Below are positions 50,314 through 59,076 of a stretch of DNA of 64,000 nt, piece after piece; the stretch's first letter is position 1; each line of letters begins with the position of its first letter. A program made the translations under genes and the position numbers. Under the pieces are notes generated by a model. That model was given only the letters and a program-made list of their open reading frames with translations, searched no databases and was not told where the DNA came from. Source of the DNA: Chloroflexota bacterium (GTDB lineage Bacteria > Chloroflexota > Anaerolineae > Anaerolineales > Villigracilaceae); the NCBI GenBank assembly GCA_016235425.1, contig JACRLC010000082.1, forward strand, positions 1 through 64,000, given 5' to 3'.

Positions 50314-51968
50314 TATTTAATGTGCAAAGCCGAGGCAGCCAACATTGTGTAAATCAAGCCGGAATTATTTGCCAGCAAAAGTGAGAGGAACACAAGCAGG
50401 GTGACCTGAAACCACCTGTGAGCAGAGAGTTCCTTCCAGGCAAGCGCGAGAAAAAAGACAACGGCATATGTCCAGTTGGCCGAATACAAAAATACATCTT
50501 TGCCGTAGCGGAGATGAAGAGCAAGATTGAAGAGAACGATCAGGATGAAAGCGAGGGGAAAGGCATTGTCTTCCTTTTTCAAGTTCTTCAAGAAAAGCAA
50601 GCCGCCGAGGACAAGCAGGGCCAGCCAGAAAAAAGCGGCGACCAACCCAGGCAGGGTTTCATATTCGCTCAATTGCAGGGGATCCGCTTTGAATATCCAA
50701 ACTTTCAGGAAGGGAATTTCCTCCTGCAAAAGGAGCGGATCGGGTGCGACAATGCTGTGAAAGGCCATCACGCGTACGACCGCCAGGGCACGATCCACGC
50801 TGGGAGAAAAAGTATTGTCCGCTTCGGCATTCAAACTGGATAGGTCGAAGAAGTATGGGTTTGCATCCGGGTAAATGAAATTGTTCAGCAAAGTAAGCGG
50901 GATGGTAAAGAGGGCAACGAGAAGACCGTATTTGATCCATCGCTTAAAATCGCGTTTGACAACAATAAAGCCGATCATGGTTTGGGCAAAGTTCGTGAGC
51001 GTGATCCCAATGGCGGCAAGGCCCACGAGAACAAAAGCAAGCAACGATTGGCCGCGGCCTGCGCCGGAATCGACTTTAGGCTTCAGCAACAGCACAAAGA
51101 AAAATATCTGCACAGCGGCGAGGAAGATGTATGTTTCGATCAGGGAGCCGAAAACCAGGTGCGCGGCGGAAGCGCCAAGAATGGAGGCGATCAATAAGGC
51201 ATACAATGAATTACCACTCGTTCTCTTCACAAAATGCCAGGCAAGGAACACGCACAGCGCGCCCACCCACGCGGCGAGGAGAAACGCGGCGGACAGTCTG
51301 TCTCCCTTCAAAAAAAATGAAACAAACGCCACAAGCGGGCGGATCAACAACAGCACAAAGGGATGTACCGAGCGCCAATAATAATCGTGCCAGTTTTCGG
51401 TGGTAAAACGCAAACGCCAGAGCAAACCATCTGAATCAAAGAAAATATCGTCCACATCGAAGACGGGGCGGTTGAAAATGGAAGCAAGGATCAGGTAAAC
51501 AGAAAAGAAGAAAGCCGCGGCGGCGAGGCCGGGTAAATTTTCATCCAGGAATTTGAAGAGCCTCGTTCGTTCTATTTCCCTCTGTTTGACCATGCCCAAC
51601 GTCCAGGACAGGGCGGGCAGGGCAATAAGACTGCCGATCCCAAAAGCTGCGAATTGGTTTTCTTCCAGCAGAAAATATCCCGCGTCAAACAAACGATGGA
51701 ACCGGCCCGCCATCCCAAACATTGCAGCAACGAAGACGAGCAGAACGCTGAATAAAATGAGCGCAAGGGAAAAATCACCGCGCCGGTTTTTGGCAAGCCA
51801 TCCCGCCCGGCCAAGCAAGTGATACAAAAACAGCCCCACACCCATCTGGAATAAAAACGCGAGCAAAACGATTTCAAGCGGCGCGGCATAAAAATTACCC
51901 AGAAATCCGGACAAAAAAAAGTTGATGGGGATAACCAACGCCCACGCCAGGGACAAACGAGGATTCAT
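50313..51968 (-). CDS. GT-C-like multi-helix membrane protein, paralog 1
   Basis: The 551-residue protein has about 13 membrane helices. After helices near 160-175 an outside loop carries an acidic motif (DVDDIFFDSD) followed by VHPFVLLLIRPLVAF; later come GSLIETYIF and SANWTYAVVFFLAL. This layout (acidic residues in the first large loop, many helices) suggests a GT-C glycosyltransferase using a lipid-linked donor, but no family is certain. It shares these motifs with the next two genes, so the three are tandem paralogs. ATG 51968 is used; a TTG at 51977 is in frame. Confidence 0.72.
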   Translation of the reverse strand: MNPRLSLAWALVIPINFFLSGFLGNFYAAPLEIVLLAFLFQMGVGLFLYHLLGRAGWLAKNRRGDFSLALILFSVLLVFVAAMFGMAGRFHRLFDAGYFLLEENQFAAFGIGSLIALPALSWTLGMVKQREIERTRLFKFLDENLPGLAAAAFFFSVYLILASIFNRPVFDVDDIFFDSDGLLWRLRFTTENWHDYYWRSVHPFVLLLIRPLVAFVSFFLKGDRLSAAFLLAAWVGALCVFLAWHFVKRTSGNSLYALLIASILGASAAHLVFGSLIETYIFLAAVQIFFFVLLLKPKVDSGAGRGQSLLAFVLVGLAAIGITLTNFAQTMIGFIVVKRDFKRWIKYGLLVALFTIPLTLLNNFIYPDANPYFFDLSSLNAEADNTFSPSVDRALAVVRVMAFHSIVAPDPLLLQEEIPFLKVWIFKADPLQLSEYETLPGLVAAFFWLALLVLGGLLFLKNLKKEDNAFPLAFILIVLFNLALHLRYGKDVFLYSANWTYAVVFFLALAWKELSAHRWFQVTLLVFLSLLLANNSGLIYTMLAASALHIK

Positions 51969-51979
51969 CGATCTCAATT

Positions 51980-53662
51980 TTAGCCGCCCTGAGAAATGAA
52001 CGGGGAAACCGTTTCAAGGATAAAAGCAAAAAACTGCCACTGGTTATATGCCAGCAAAATTAGGAACAAGGATAATCCCGCCTGAAACCAGCGATTCTTT
52101 GCCAGTGGAGCAAGGCCAAGCGCGACGAAAAATACCAGCGCGTATGTCCAATCCGGCGAATAGAGGAATGGTTCGTAGCCGTAGTTCAGGTGAAGCGCGA
52201 AGTTGAAGATGAGGCACAACGCGAATGCCAGCGCGAGGTCCGCTTTGCGGGTGCGGGTGAGATTCCACGCGAACAAAATCCCTGCAACGAGCAATAACAC
52301 AGCCCAAGCCATCACAAGGATATTTCCGAGGCCGTTGTAGGAACTGAACAGAAAACCATCCGGTGAAATCTTGAAGAAATTGAAGCGCGGGAAGGTTCCT
52401 CCCACTTCGGCAGTGAAGACGAACGGACGCGGCGCAATGACGCTGTAAAGCAATATCGTGCGGATGAGCAGCATCACGCGTCCAATTGCCCTCCACGCCG
52501 GGTCTTGAAAAATGGATATGGCAAATTCCTCTTCCGCCTGCGCATCGGACGGGAGGAAGAAAAGCCTGCTGGAGGGATACCAGGCGGCATGGGTCATGCT
52601 GAGAAGCACACCGATGGAAACGGCCAGCCCGCCAAAACGGATCATGTCCTTCCAGCGGGGACGGGAAACGACAAAGCCAATGAAGCTTTGGATGAAATTT
52701 GTGAGCGTAATGCCGAAGGTCAACAAGCCAAGGGCAGCCAGGGGACCGGTCGCTTCTTTGTGCGTTTGGAGCAGGAGGAAGAACGCGATCAACGCGGCGG
52801 CGGAGAAGATATAGGATTCGACAATCGAGCCGAAGACAAGGTGGGAAGTGGAAAGTCCCAGCAATGCGGCGACCAGGAAAGCATAGACGCGATCCTGAAA
52901 CTGGTTCCTGATGAATGCCCAGGCGAGGAAGACACACAGCCCGCCCGCGAGGGTGTTGAGCAGAATGGCTGTGAGCGCAAAATTACGCGTGAAGAGATTG
53001 ACCACCCAACCCAGCGGACGAAAGACAAAATACGCAAATGGATGCGGACCGCGCATTTCCATCTCGTATCCATCGGGGGCGGAGATGCGCGTCATCCAGG
53101 AGGAGTTATCGGCGTCGAGGTAGTTGTCAACCGTGTCGATTGCGGGGTTGTTGAAACGCAGGCCGAAATAGGTATAAACGATGATGAAACCCAAGGCTAG
53201 GAGGAGGCCGGGCCATTGCTCACGGAGAAATGACGATCGCCACTTTGAAAAGCTCGGTGTCCGCTCAAGATGGATGGCTTCGCGCTGAGCGGAGGGAGGA
53301 CGCGTTCTCCGTCCAAACGTAGTCGAAGCGCGTGTAACTTGCAAAGCTAAAAATTGTATGAAACCGTCCTTCGACTGCGCTCCGCTCCGCTCAGGACGAA
53401 TTTTCGACTGCCACTTCGACGAGCTCAGTGTCCGCTCAGGACGAATTTTTGACTGCCGCTTCGACGAGCTCAGTGTCCGCTCAGGACGAAAATATCCAAG
53501 CCATTCAAAGGTCAAATAACCGGCGGCGGCGGTGGGAAAAAAGACGAGCAGAATTTGATCAGGAAGCGGGCGTTCGAGCAGATTCAAAAAGGGGATATTA
53601 AACGCAAAGGCCAGCGCCAGTCCAATCAGGGTGCTGAGGAAAAGCCTGAGGGGGAGATTCAT
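51980..53662 (-). CDS. GT-C-like multi-helix membrane protein, paralog 2 with repeat insertion
   Basis: The 560-residue paralog of its neighbours has the shared loop (NPAIDTVDNYLDADNSSW), HPFAYFVFRPLGWVV and the C-terminal YSPDWTYALVFFVALGL. Between helix 2 and helix 3 about 85 residues are encoded by inserted repeats (53235-53490), rich in Arg/Ser/Lys, which should lie on the cytoplasmic side. ATG 53662 is preferred; in-frame sequence further upstream (to 53734) overlaps the preceding gene. No ribosome binding site is obvious, and coupling to paralog 3 is possible. Confidence 0.72.
   Translation of the reverse strand: MNLPLRLFLSTLIGLALAFAFNIPFLNLLERPLPDQILLVFFPTAAAGYLTFEWLGYFRPERTLSSSKRQSKIRPERTLSSSKWQSKIRPERSGAQSKDGFIQFLALQVTRASTTFGRRTRPPSAQREAIHLERTPSFSKWRSSFLREQWPGLLLALGFIIVYTYFGLRFNNPAIDTVDNYLDADNSSWMTRISAPDGYEMEMRGPHPFAYFVFRPLGWVVNLFTRNFALTAILLNTLAGGLCVFLAWAFIRNQFQDRVYAFLVAALLGLSTSHLVFGSIVESYIFSAAALIAFFLLLQTHKEATGPLAALGLLTFGITLTNFIQSFIGFVVSRPRWKDMIRFGGLAVSIGVLLSMTHAAWYPSSRLFFLPSDAQAEEEFAISIFQDPAWRAIGRVMLLIRTILLYSVIAPRPFVFTAEVGGTFPRFNFFKISPDGFLFSSYNGLGNILVMAWAVLLLVAGILFAWNLTRTRKADLALAFALCLIFNFALHLNYGYEPFLYSPDWTYALVFFVALGLAPLAKNRWFQAGLSLFLILLAYNQWQFFAFILETVSPFISQGG
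53235..53490. repeat. Translated repeat array inside paralog 2
   Basis: Contains a 45-bp tandem unit (starts 53406 and 53451; 15 codons, TLSSSK.QSKIRPE) preceded by a segment matching the intergenic repeat at 8147-8362 (CGCTGAGCGGAG, GTAGTCGAAGCG). The whole block stays in frame. Confidence 0.8.
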
Positions 53663-53693
53663 TTTGTGAAACGGAAGCAGGTTTGAGGTCCGA

Positions 53694-55751
53694 TCAAGAA
53701 GCGCCGTAGAAGGGAGCGAGTCCGCGCATGACAACGAAGAGGAACCAAAGGTTGTTGACCATCAACATCAGCAGGAAAATCGTCAAAACAGATTCAAACC
53801 AGCGCTTCCCGGCGAGGTTTGCAAATGCGAGCGCCGCGAAGAAAACCAGCGCGTACGTCCAGTAGGGTGTGTAGAGGAAGAGTTCCGTGCCGTAGTTCAT
53901 GTGCAGGAGATAGTTGAATGCGAGAATGCCCAACAAGCCCAACATGAGCGGCAAATGCGGCGATGAACGCAGGTTTTTGAAGAATTGGAAAAAGGCACCG
54001 GCAAGCAACAGGAGCCAGAGGGCAAGGGGGACATACGCGAGACCGTCGTACCAGGCGTAGATGTGGTCGTGGGCGTCGTAGGTCTTGAGGTCAATGATGG
54101 GATCGGTGGTCTTGCGCGTGTAATCTTCGATGGGCGTGGGAGCCACAACCCCGTAGAGAAACATGGTACGCCCGACGATTCCCGTTTTTTCAACGATGCG
54201 TTCCGGCGAGTCTTTGTAAATGGGTTTTGAAAAGCGCGCTTCAAAGGCAAGGTCTGCCGGGACGAAGAAGAAGGTCTGGTTGCCGGGATAAAGCACGCTG
54301 ACAAAGGCCGTGAGCGCGATGCCTGCCGCGAGGACAACAACGCCATAATAGACGAGCTTCCAAAAACCGAATTTCTTGAAGAACAGTGCGATCATGCCTT
54401 GCGCGATGTTGGTAAGCGTGACACCGAAAACAAGCAGGCCGGCAGGCACAAGCACGGAAAAACGTTTTTCATCGGCCTGAACGAGGAGCAGGAAGAAGAT
54501 CAGCGAGGTCATGCCAAAGACGTAGGTCTCGGTAAGCGAACCGAAGAGCAGGTGCGCGGCAGCTGCACCGAGGAGTAATGCAAAGAGGAAGGCGTAAGTC
54601 TCTTTTTGCGTGGCGCGCTTGATGAACATCCATGCCATTAACACACACAGCGCACTCATCGCGGCAATGACGATCATGGGCGCAAGATACCATTTATCGG
54701 CCATGAACAATCCCACAAAAGCGACGAGAGGGCGCAGGGTGATCAACACCAGCGGATGCACGGCGCGGTTGACATCATGCCCTTCGGGCAGGCCGAGAAT
54801 GGACATCCACGGGCCTGCGTCCGCTTCAAAGACGATGCTGTTGATGCTGAAGGTCGGGTGGTTGAGGGCGCGCGCAAGGATCAGGTTGACAAGGAAGAAC
54901 ATGCCCGCCGCGTACAGGCCAGGAAGGTTTTCTTTTATGAAGGTGAAAACGCGCGTCTGTTTGAAAGACTCGTACAGCCCACGCGCTTCGAATTGCTCCA
55001 GGGCGGCCAATCCCCACGCGCCCGCCACCAGCGCTCCGGCAAAGAAGATACCGGTCAACGGTGCGGAGATCAAAATATACTCCATGAAAAACACTGATGG
55101 GAATTGCGCGCTGGCAAACACGATCGCGACGAAGAATACAGGCAGGGCAAATACCAGCAAAACGTTCAATCCACTGCTGAGGAAACCGTCACGAAAAGAA
55201 TGCGCGGCGCGGCGGACGAGATAAAATCCGCAGACACTGCCTGCCAGGGTCAAAAGCACGGTGAACAGAAGCACGTTGAACGGCTTTACCAATACGCCGT
55301 CCAAAAAGCCGACCGATAAATAGGCAAAGATCAAACTCAGGATGAACCCGATCAGGTAATGTGTCATGGAGTGCCCGGCGCGCATCCGTTCGACGGCGGG
55401 CGCGGCGGGAAGCATGAATCCCCAAAGCACCACCGCCACGGCAAACATGCCAAGATAATACACGCGTGAAACCGCGCCCGGTAAAACAGCCACGATTGCG
55501 CCGAGCACTGCCGCCAGAGCGAAAGCGGCCAGCACACCGACCTGTCTCTGTTTCAGCCAATTCCAAACTGCCGGGAAAGCCTGGAACAAAATAAATGCGA
55601 TGGCAAGCGCGGGCACTGCCACCAGAAAAGCGCGGTCGCTGAGTGTTTTGTAACCCGAATAATCAAAGTAAATGACCGCCGCGGAAAAACTGGCGATAAG
55701 CGCGAGAAATAAACTCACCCCCGCCCTGAACGCAAACTGCAGCACTTTCAT
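53694..55751 (-). CDS. GT-C-like multi-helix membrane protein, paralog 3
   Basis: The largest paralog (685 residues) has about 16 helices: an extra N-terminal block of six or seven helices, then the region shared with the other two, including NHPTFSINSIVFEADAGPW, VHPLVLITLRPLVAFVGL, GSLTETYVFG, LTNIAQGMIA and YTPYWTYALVFFAALAF. It is probably a membrane glycosyltransferase or related polyprenyl-sugar enzyme (inference from fold-like features only). ATG 55751 opens the first helix (MKVLQFAFRAGVSLFLALI). It is the first gene of the three-gene run. Confidence 0.72.
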   Translation of the reverse strand: MKVLQFAFRAGVSLFLALIASFSAAVIYFDYSGYKTLSDRAFLVAVPALAIAFILFQAFPAVWNWLKQRQVGVLAAFALAAVLGAIVAVLPGAVSRVYYLGMFAVAVVLWGFMLPAAPAVERMRAGHSMTHYLIGFILSLIFAYLSVGFLDGVLVKPFNVLLFTVLLTLAGSVCGFYLVRRAAHSFRDGFLSSGLNVLLVFALPVFFVAIVFASAQFPSVFFMEYILISAPLTGIFFAGALVAGAWGLAALEQFEARGLYESFKQTRVFTFIKENLPGLYAAGMFFLVNLILARALNHPTFSINSIVFEADAGPWMSILGLPEGHDVNRAVHPLVLITLRPLVAFVGLFMADKWYLAPMIVIAAMSALCVLMAWMFIKRATQKETYAFLFALLLGAAAAHLLFGSLTETYVFGMTSLIFFLLLVQADEKRFSVLVPAGLLVFGVTLTNIAQGMIALFFKKFGFWKLVYYGVVVLAAGIALTAFVSVLYPGNQTFFFVPADLAFEARFSKPIYKDSPERIVEKTGIVGRTMFLYGVVAPTPIEDYTRKTTDPIIDLKTYDAHDHIYAWYDGLAYVPLALWLLLLAGAFFQFFKNLRSSPHLPLMLGLLGILAFNYLLHMNYGTELFLYTPYWTYALVFFAALAFANLAGKRWFESVLTIFLLMLMVNNLWFLFVVMRGLAPFYGAS

Positions 55752-55796
55752 TCAACAATTCTCCAAATTGCCCTTCGACTTCTTCAGGGCATAGAA

Positions 55797-56804
55797 TCAA
55801 TTCTCATTCGCCGCCTGATATAACCCCGGCAAATCGCCCGCTGAAGCGGACATGCGCGCGGCGCGCACGATAGCCTGTGACAACGCCTCCGCCGCGAACG
55901 CGCCGACCGTTGAAATGTCGGCCTGGTGACCGCCAGTGGCGAGCGCGAAAACCGCATCGCCATCCAACATGGTATGCGCCGGGCGGACGGCGCGCGCGAT
56001 GCCATCCTGCGCCATCTGCGCGACCTTCGTCATCTCGGTCTTATTCAGCGACGCGTTGACCGCGACCACGCCGATGACTGTATTTGCCTTCGTCGCAAAG
56101 TTCAGCACCGTGCGTCCGAGGAACGTTTTCATCAATTCCATCGTGTCGGCGAAATAATTCGACGCGCCAAACTGCATCGGGCCAACCTTTGCGGACCTCA
56201 CACCCGCGATGATCCCGCCGGTCTTTGGATCGACGACATCGCCAAACGCGTTGACCACGACCAGCGCGCCAACGATGAGCCCCTTACCGATGGAAATACT
56301 TGCGCTTCCAATCCCGGACTTCATGGCCTGCTTCTGCCCAAAAATCTTTCCCACACTCGCGCCTGATCCTGCCCCCGCGTTGCCCTCGGCCACTGCCTGT
56401 TTCGAGGCGTTCGCGCAAGCCGCATAGCCCATCTCTGCCGTGGGACGAATGTCCGCGCGGCCAAGGCTCAAGTCATACAGAATCGCCGAAGGGACAATCG
56501 GCACGCGCGCCGCGCCCGTGTTGAATCCGATCTTGTGTTCTTCGAGATAGCGCATCGCACCGGAGGCGGCGTCCAGGCCGTAAGCCGATCCGCCCGCGAG
56601 CATCACTGCATGGACCTTTTCGACGAGATTGACCGGGTCGAGCAGGTCGGTCTCGCGCGTGCCGGGCGCGCCGCCGCGCACGTCCACGCCTGCGGACGCG
56701 CCTTTGCGGCAGATGACAACCGTGCAGCCGGTGAGGGCTTCGTCATCCTGCGCGTGGCCTACTTCGATACCGGGTACGTCGGTGATGGAGTTGTTGAGTT
56801 TCAT
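55797..56804 (-). CDS. P1 family peptidase (DmpA/NylC-like)
   Basis: The 335-residue Ntn-hydrolase-fold protein has the family start NSITDVPGIEVGHAQD, GGAPGTRETDLLDP, VHAVMLAGGSAYGLDAASG and the later VGALVVVNAFGDVVDP region near the self-cleavage site. Family members cut N-terminal residues or amide oligomers after autoproteolysis; the substrate here is unknown. ATG 56804 matches the family start. Its upstream region is a palindromic element and lacks a ribosome binding site. Confidence 0.88.
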   Translation of the reverse strand: MKLNNSITDVPGIEVGHAQDDEALTGCTVVICRKGASAGVDVRGGAPGTRETDLLDPVNLVEKVHAVMLAGGSAYGLDAASGAMRYLEEHKIGFNTGAARVPIVPSAILYDLSLGRADIRPTAEMGYAACANASKQAVAEGNAGAGSGASVGKIFGQKQAMKSGIGSASISIGKGLIVGALVVVNAFGDVVDPKTGGIIAGVRSAKVGPMQFGASNYFADTMELMKTFLGRTVLNFATKANTVIGVVAVNASLNKTEMTKVAQMAQDGIARAVRPAHTMLDGDAVFALATGGHQADISTVGAFAAEALSQAIVRAARMSASAGDLPGLYQAANEN

Positions 56805-56810
56805 GGCGAA

Positions 56811-56867
56811 ATATTGGAGTCCAATATCTCCCGACATTGGATCGAAATCTGGAGATTTCGGACTCCA
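56811..56867. repeat. Double-palindrome element before the P1 peptidase gene
   Basis: Two near-palindromes, ATATTGGAGTCCAATAT (56811-56827) and CGAAATCTGGAGATTTCG (56843-56860), plus outer inverted ends TGGAGTCC / GGACTCCA (56815-56822, 56860-56867). Same two-hairpin design as the elements in the ATPase operon, different sequence. Confidence 0.7.
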
Positions 56868-56871
56868 GAGT

Positions 56872-57054
56872 CTATCTCAAACTGCGCGCGAGTTCGATAA
56901 ACTCAGTCCATTCTTCTTCAAAAAAATGCACGGTGACGTTGTTGAGTTCGATGTGATAGGTGGTCTCGCCATCGGGTTCTTCGGCTTTCCAAACGAGAAA
57001 GTTCTCGGTCTCGGCCAGGGTCTCGGTACGGGGTTCGCTGTTATTGTTGGACAT
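56872..57054 (-). CDS. Small hypothetical protein (60 aa)
   Basis: Unrecognised acidic protein of 60 residues with alternating beta-like segments (ENFLVWKAEEPDGETTYHIELNN read in part) and a helical end (EEEWTEFIELARSLR). There is no membrane segment. ATG 57054 has AGGAG with a 6-nt gap. It lies 45 bp downstream of the AI-2E transporter gene and may share its transcript. Confidence 0.68.
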   Translation of the reverse strand: MSNNNSEPRTETLAETENFLVWKAEEPDGETTYHIELNNVTVHFFEEEWTEFIELARSLR

Positions 57055-57099
57055 GGGGTTCTCCTTGGTGGGTTTTAACGGAAATAACAAAAGGGTGGA

Positions 57100-58314
57100 T
57101 TATTTATCTTTAGCGCGCTTCAGGCGAAGGGTCCTCAGGAAGCGGCGGATGGGAACGAGAAAACGCGATCCCGGAGGCGGAGGCGGTTGGCGAAGTTCCT
57201 TTTCGGGCCACGGGTCGAGGTCCAGCAATTTCCGCATGGTGTATTGCCAGAAGAGCGCCACAGTGGCGAGGATGGGCGCGGCTACTACAACGCCGAGAAT
57301 GCCCAGCAGGTTGGCCGCAACGATGGCCGCCACCAGGACCGCCGCGGGATGCACTTTGAGGGCGCTCGATAGAATGCGCGGGGACACGAAGTTATCGAAG
57401 ATTTGATCCACGATGAGCGCGAGGACCAGGACGAGCAATGTGTAATAGAGCGGTTCGAGGCCGAACAATTTGTACTCTTGAAAATAGGCCACCAGAACCA
57501 GAACCAGCCAGTTAAGCGCCGGGCCAACGTACGGCACGAAACGCGCCAGCCCCGCCAGGAAGGCAAGGCCGATGGCATAACGCACACCGAGAACGCTCAA
57601 GAGGACGGTGTAAACACTGACTGCAAGGAAGAAGATGATGATCTGCCCGCGCAGGAAGGCGTTCCAGATGCGGCCAAGTTCGCGGCCTAGGCGTTCAAAA
57701 TCATGTTTATAGCCGGGGATTTCAACGTTGATGATGCGGTCGCGTAATCCTCCGCTTTCAGCCATTACGAAATAAGAGACGAGCAGGACGAAGAGCATCC
57801 AACCGAGGAAGTTGGCCGCGCTCCCGGCTACAGTGCCAAGTAAAGTCCCGGTGCGGCTCAAGAGCGGCTGGATCATGCCAAGCACCTGACTGCTGAGGTC
57901 TTTTAGATCGAGAGCGCTAAAGTCAATTCTAAACGGGCCGAATTGATAAACCTGCCCGGAGAATTGCTCGATCAATAGCGGGAGTCTCTTCAAGCCGTCC
58001 TGCACGATGGTAACCACACTTTGCACTTGCTGGACCAATCCAACCCCGCCGAGTGTAAGCAGACCAAGCAACAAGACAATGATCAATAAATAGATCACGC
58101 CCACGGAAGCATTCCACGAAAAATGCAGTCTGCGCTGGAGAAAACCGGCAATCGGATGAAGCAAATACGCCAGGACCAGCGAGATCAAAAGCGGGCTGAT
58201 AATGAACTGGAATTTGATCAGCAGGGCGGCAACGACCGCGACAATGGTCAGCGCAATAACCAGTTTTGTGGTTGATCCCCAGGATGGGGAACCCGGTGTT
58301 TGTGGTTCAGTCAT
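57100..58314 (-). CDS. AI-2E family transporter
   Basis: The 404-residue membrane protein of the AI-2E/PerM family has two N-terminal helices, a long amphipathic cytoplasmic stretch (QQVQSVVTIVQDGLKRL...), then the conserved helical core with RGQIIIFFLA, FVPYVGPALNW and the final VVAAPILATVALFW. Members move varied small molecules or ions; the substrate is not predictable. The C-terminal tail is Pro-rich and basic. ATG 58314 lacks a clear ribosome binding site. Confidence 0.9.
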   Translation of the reverse strand: MTEPQTPGSPSWGSTTKLVIALTIVAVVAALLIKFQFIISPLLISLVLAYLLHPIAGFLQRRLHFSWNASVGVIYLLIIVLLLGLLTLGGVGLVQQVQSVVTIVQDGLKRLPLLIEQFSGQVYQFGPFRIDFSALDLKDLSSQVLGMIQPLLSRTGTLLGTVAGSAANFLGWMLFVLLVSYFVMAESGGLRDRIINVEIPGYKHDFERLGRELGRIWNAFLRGQIIIFFLAVSVYTVLLSVLGVRYAIGLAFLAGLARFVPYVGPALNWLVLVLVAYFQEYKLFGLEPLYYTLLVLVLALIVDQIFDNFVSPRILSSALKVHPAAVLVAAIVAANLLGILGVVVAAPILATVALFWQYTMRKLLDLDPWPEKELRQPPPPPGSRFLVPIRRFLRTLRLKRAKDK

Positions 58315-58382
58315 ATTAATGTGTCCGTATAAGTTGTCTCATTTGATTTTAGCCAAAGATGATTGATTTTACAATATTAAAC

Positions 58383-58415
58383 AAAAATACCCCGCGAGTT
58401 CTGCTCGCGGGGTAT
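58383..58415 (-). terminator. Intrinsic terminator of the FHA gene
   Basis: 12-bp perfect stem (ATACCCCGCGAG / CTCGCGGGGTAT, 5-nt loop) followed on the minus strand by TTTTT, 13 bp past the FHA stop. Confidence 0.88.
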
Positions 58416-58427
58416 GGAATATATCGG

Positions 58428-58985
58428 CTAAGGGCAGCCTGCAATGAATGGGAAGAACACACACCAGCGATAGGTCGCGTCCACCCAGGAGAAGAAACCC
58501 ACGCAGGCACAAATGAATAGAAGCACACCCGCACCGATGAAGATGGGCAACATATTGGTCTTCTTCGCAGGAACGGCAGGAGCAGGTGTGTAACCGGGGC
58601 TGGCGGTCTGCACAGGAGCAGGCGGAGGAGGAGGAGCCACACGCGCCGATTTGCGCGAGGAGGCAATGGTGGCGCCGGGGTCCATATTGATGGCGTCATA
58701 CATCAGCACGATCTGCTCGCCAAGGGAAACAACATCTCCAGGTTTCAATACCACCGGCCCAGCCAGTCGTTGTCCGTTTACGAAACTGCCGTTTGTGGAA
58801 CCCAGATCTTCGAGTACGTATTTCCCGCCCTGAAAAGTGAGGCGGGCATGCCTGCGGGAAACTTCTGCGTCGTTAATCGCCACACCATTGGATGAATCAC
58901 GACCGATGGTAAGCTGATCGCCTTCCAGAGGAAAGGTCACACCGGGCGTGGGGCCTGACCGCATCACGAATTGAAACTGAGACAT
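58428..58985 (-). CDS. FHA-domain protein with C-terminal membrane segment
   Basis: The 185-residue protein has an N-terminal FHA phosphothreonine-binding domain (GRDSSNG, SRRHARL, LGSTNGSFVNGQ), a Pro/Ala-rich linker and one membrane segment near 145-168 (MLPIFIGAGVLLFICACVGFF). It probably anchors a phosphoprotein complex at the membrane. No Ser/Thr kinase is in the window. ATG 58985 has GGAGGAG with a 4-nt gap. It stands as a single-gene unit with its own terminator. Confidence 0.87.
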   Translation of the reverse strand: MSQFQFVMRSGPTPGVTFPLEGDQLTIGRDSSNGVAINDAEVSRRHARLTFQGGKYVLEDLGSTNGSFVNGQRLAGPVVLKPGDVVSLGEQIVLMYDAINMDPGATIASSRKSARVAPPPPPAPVQTASPGYTPAPAVPAKKTNMLPIFIGAGVLLFICACVGFFSWVDATYRWCVFFPFIAGCP

Positions 58986-59076
58986 CTTCTCCTCCAAAAT
59001 CAAAAGTGATTTTGCCTAGTTTAAGGGCTTCATGCAAAAAAGTCAAATCCAACAAATTGGGGATGCCAGTGTTGGG

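Noticed and set aside
53406-53490. Tandem 45-bp units as a CRISPR array
   Set aside because: Adjacent units without unique spacers, in frame within a gene, and no cas genes.
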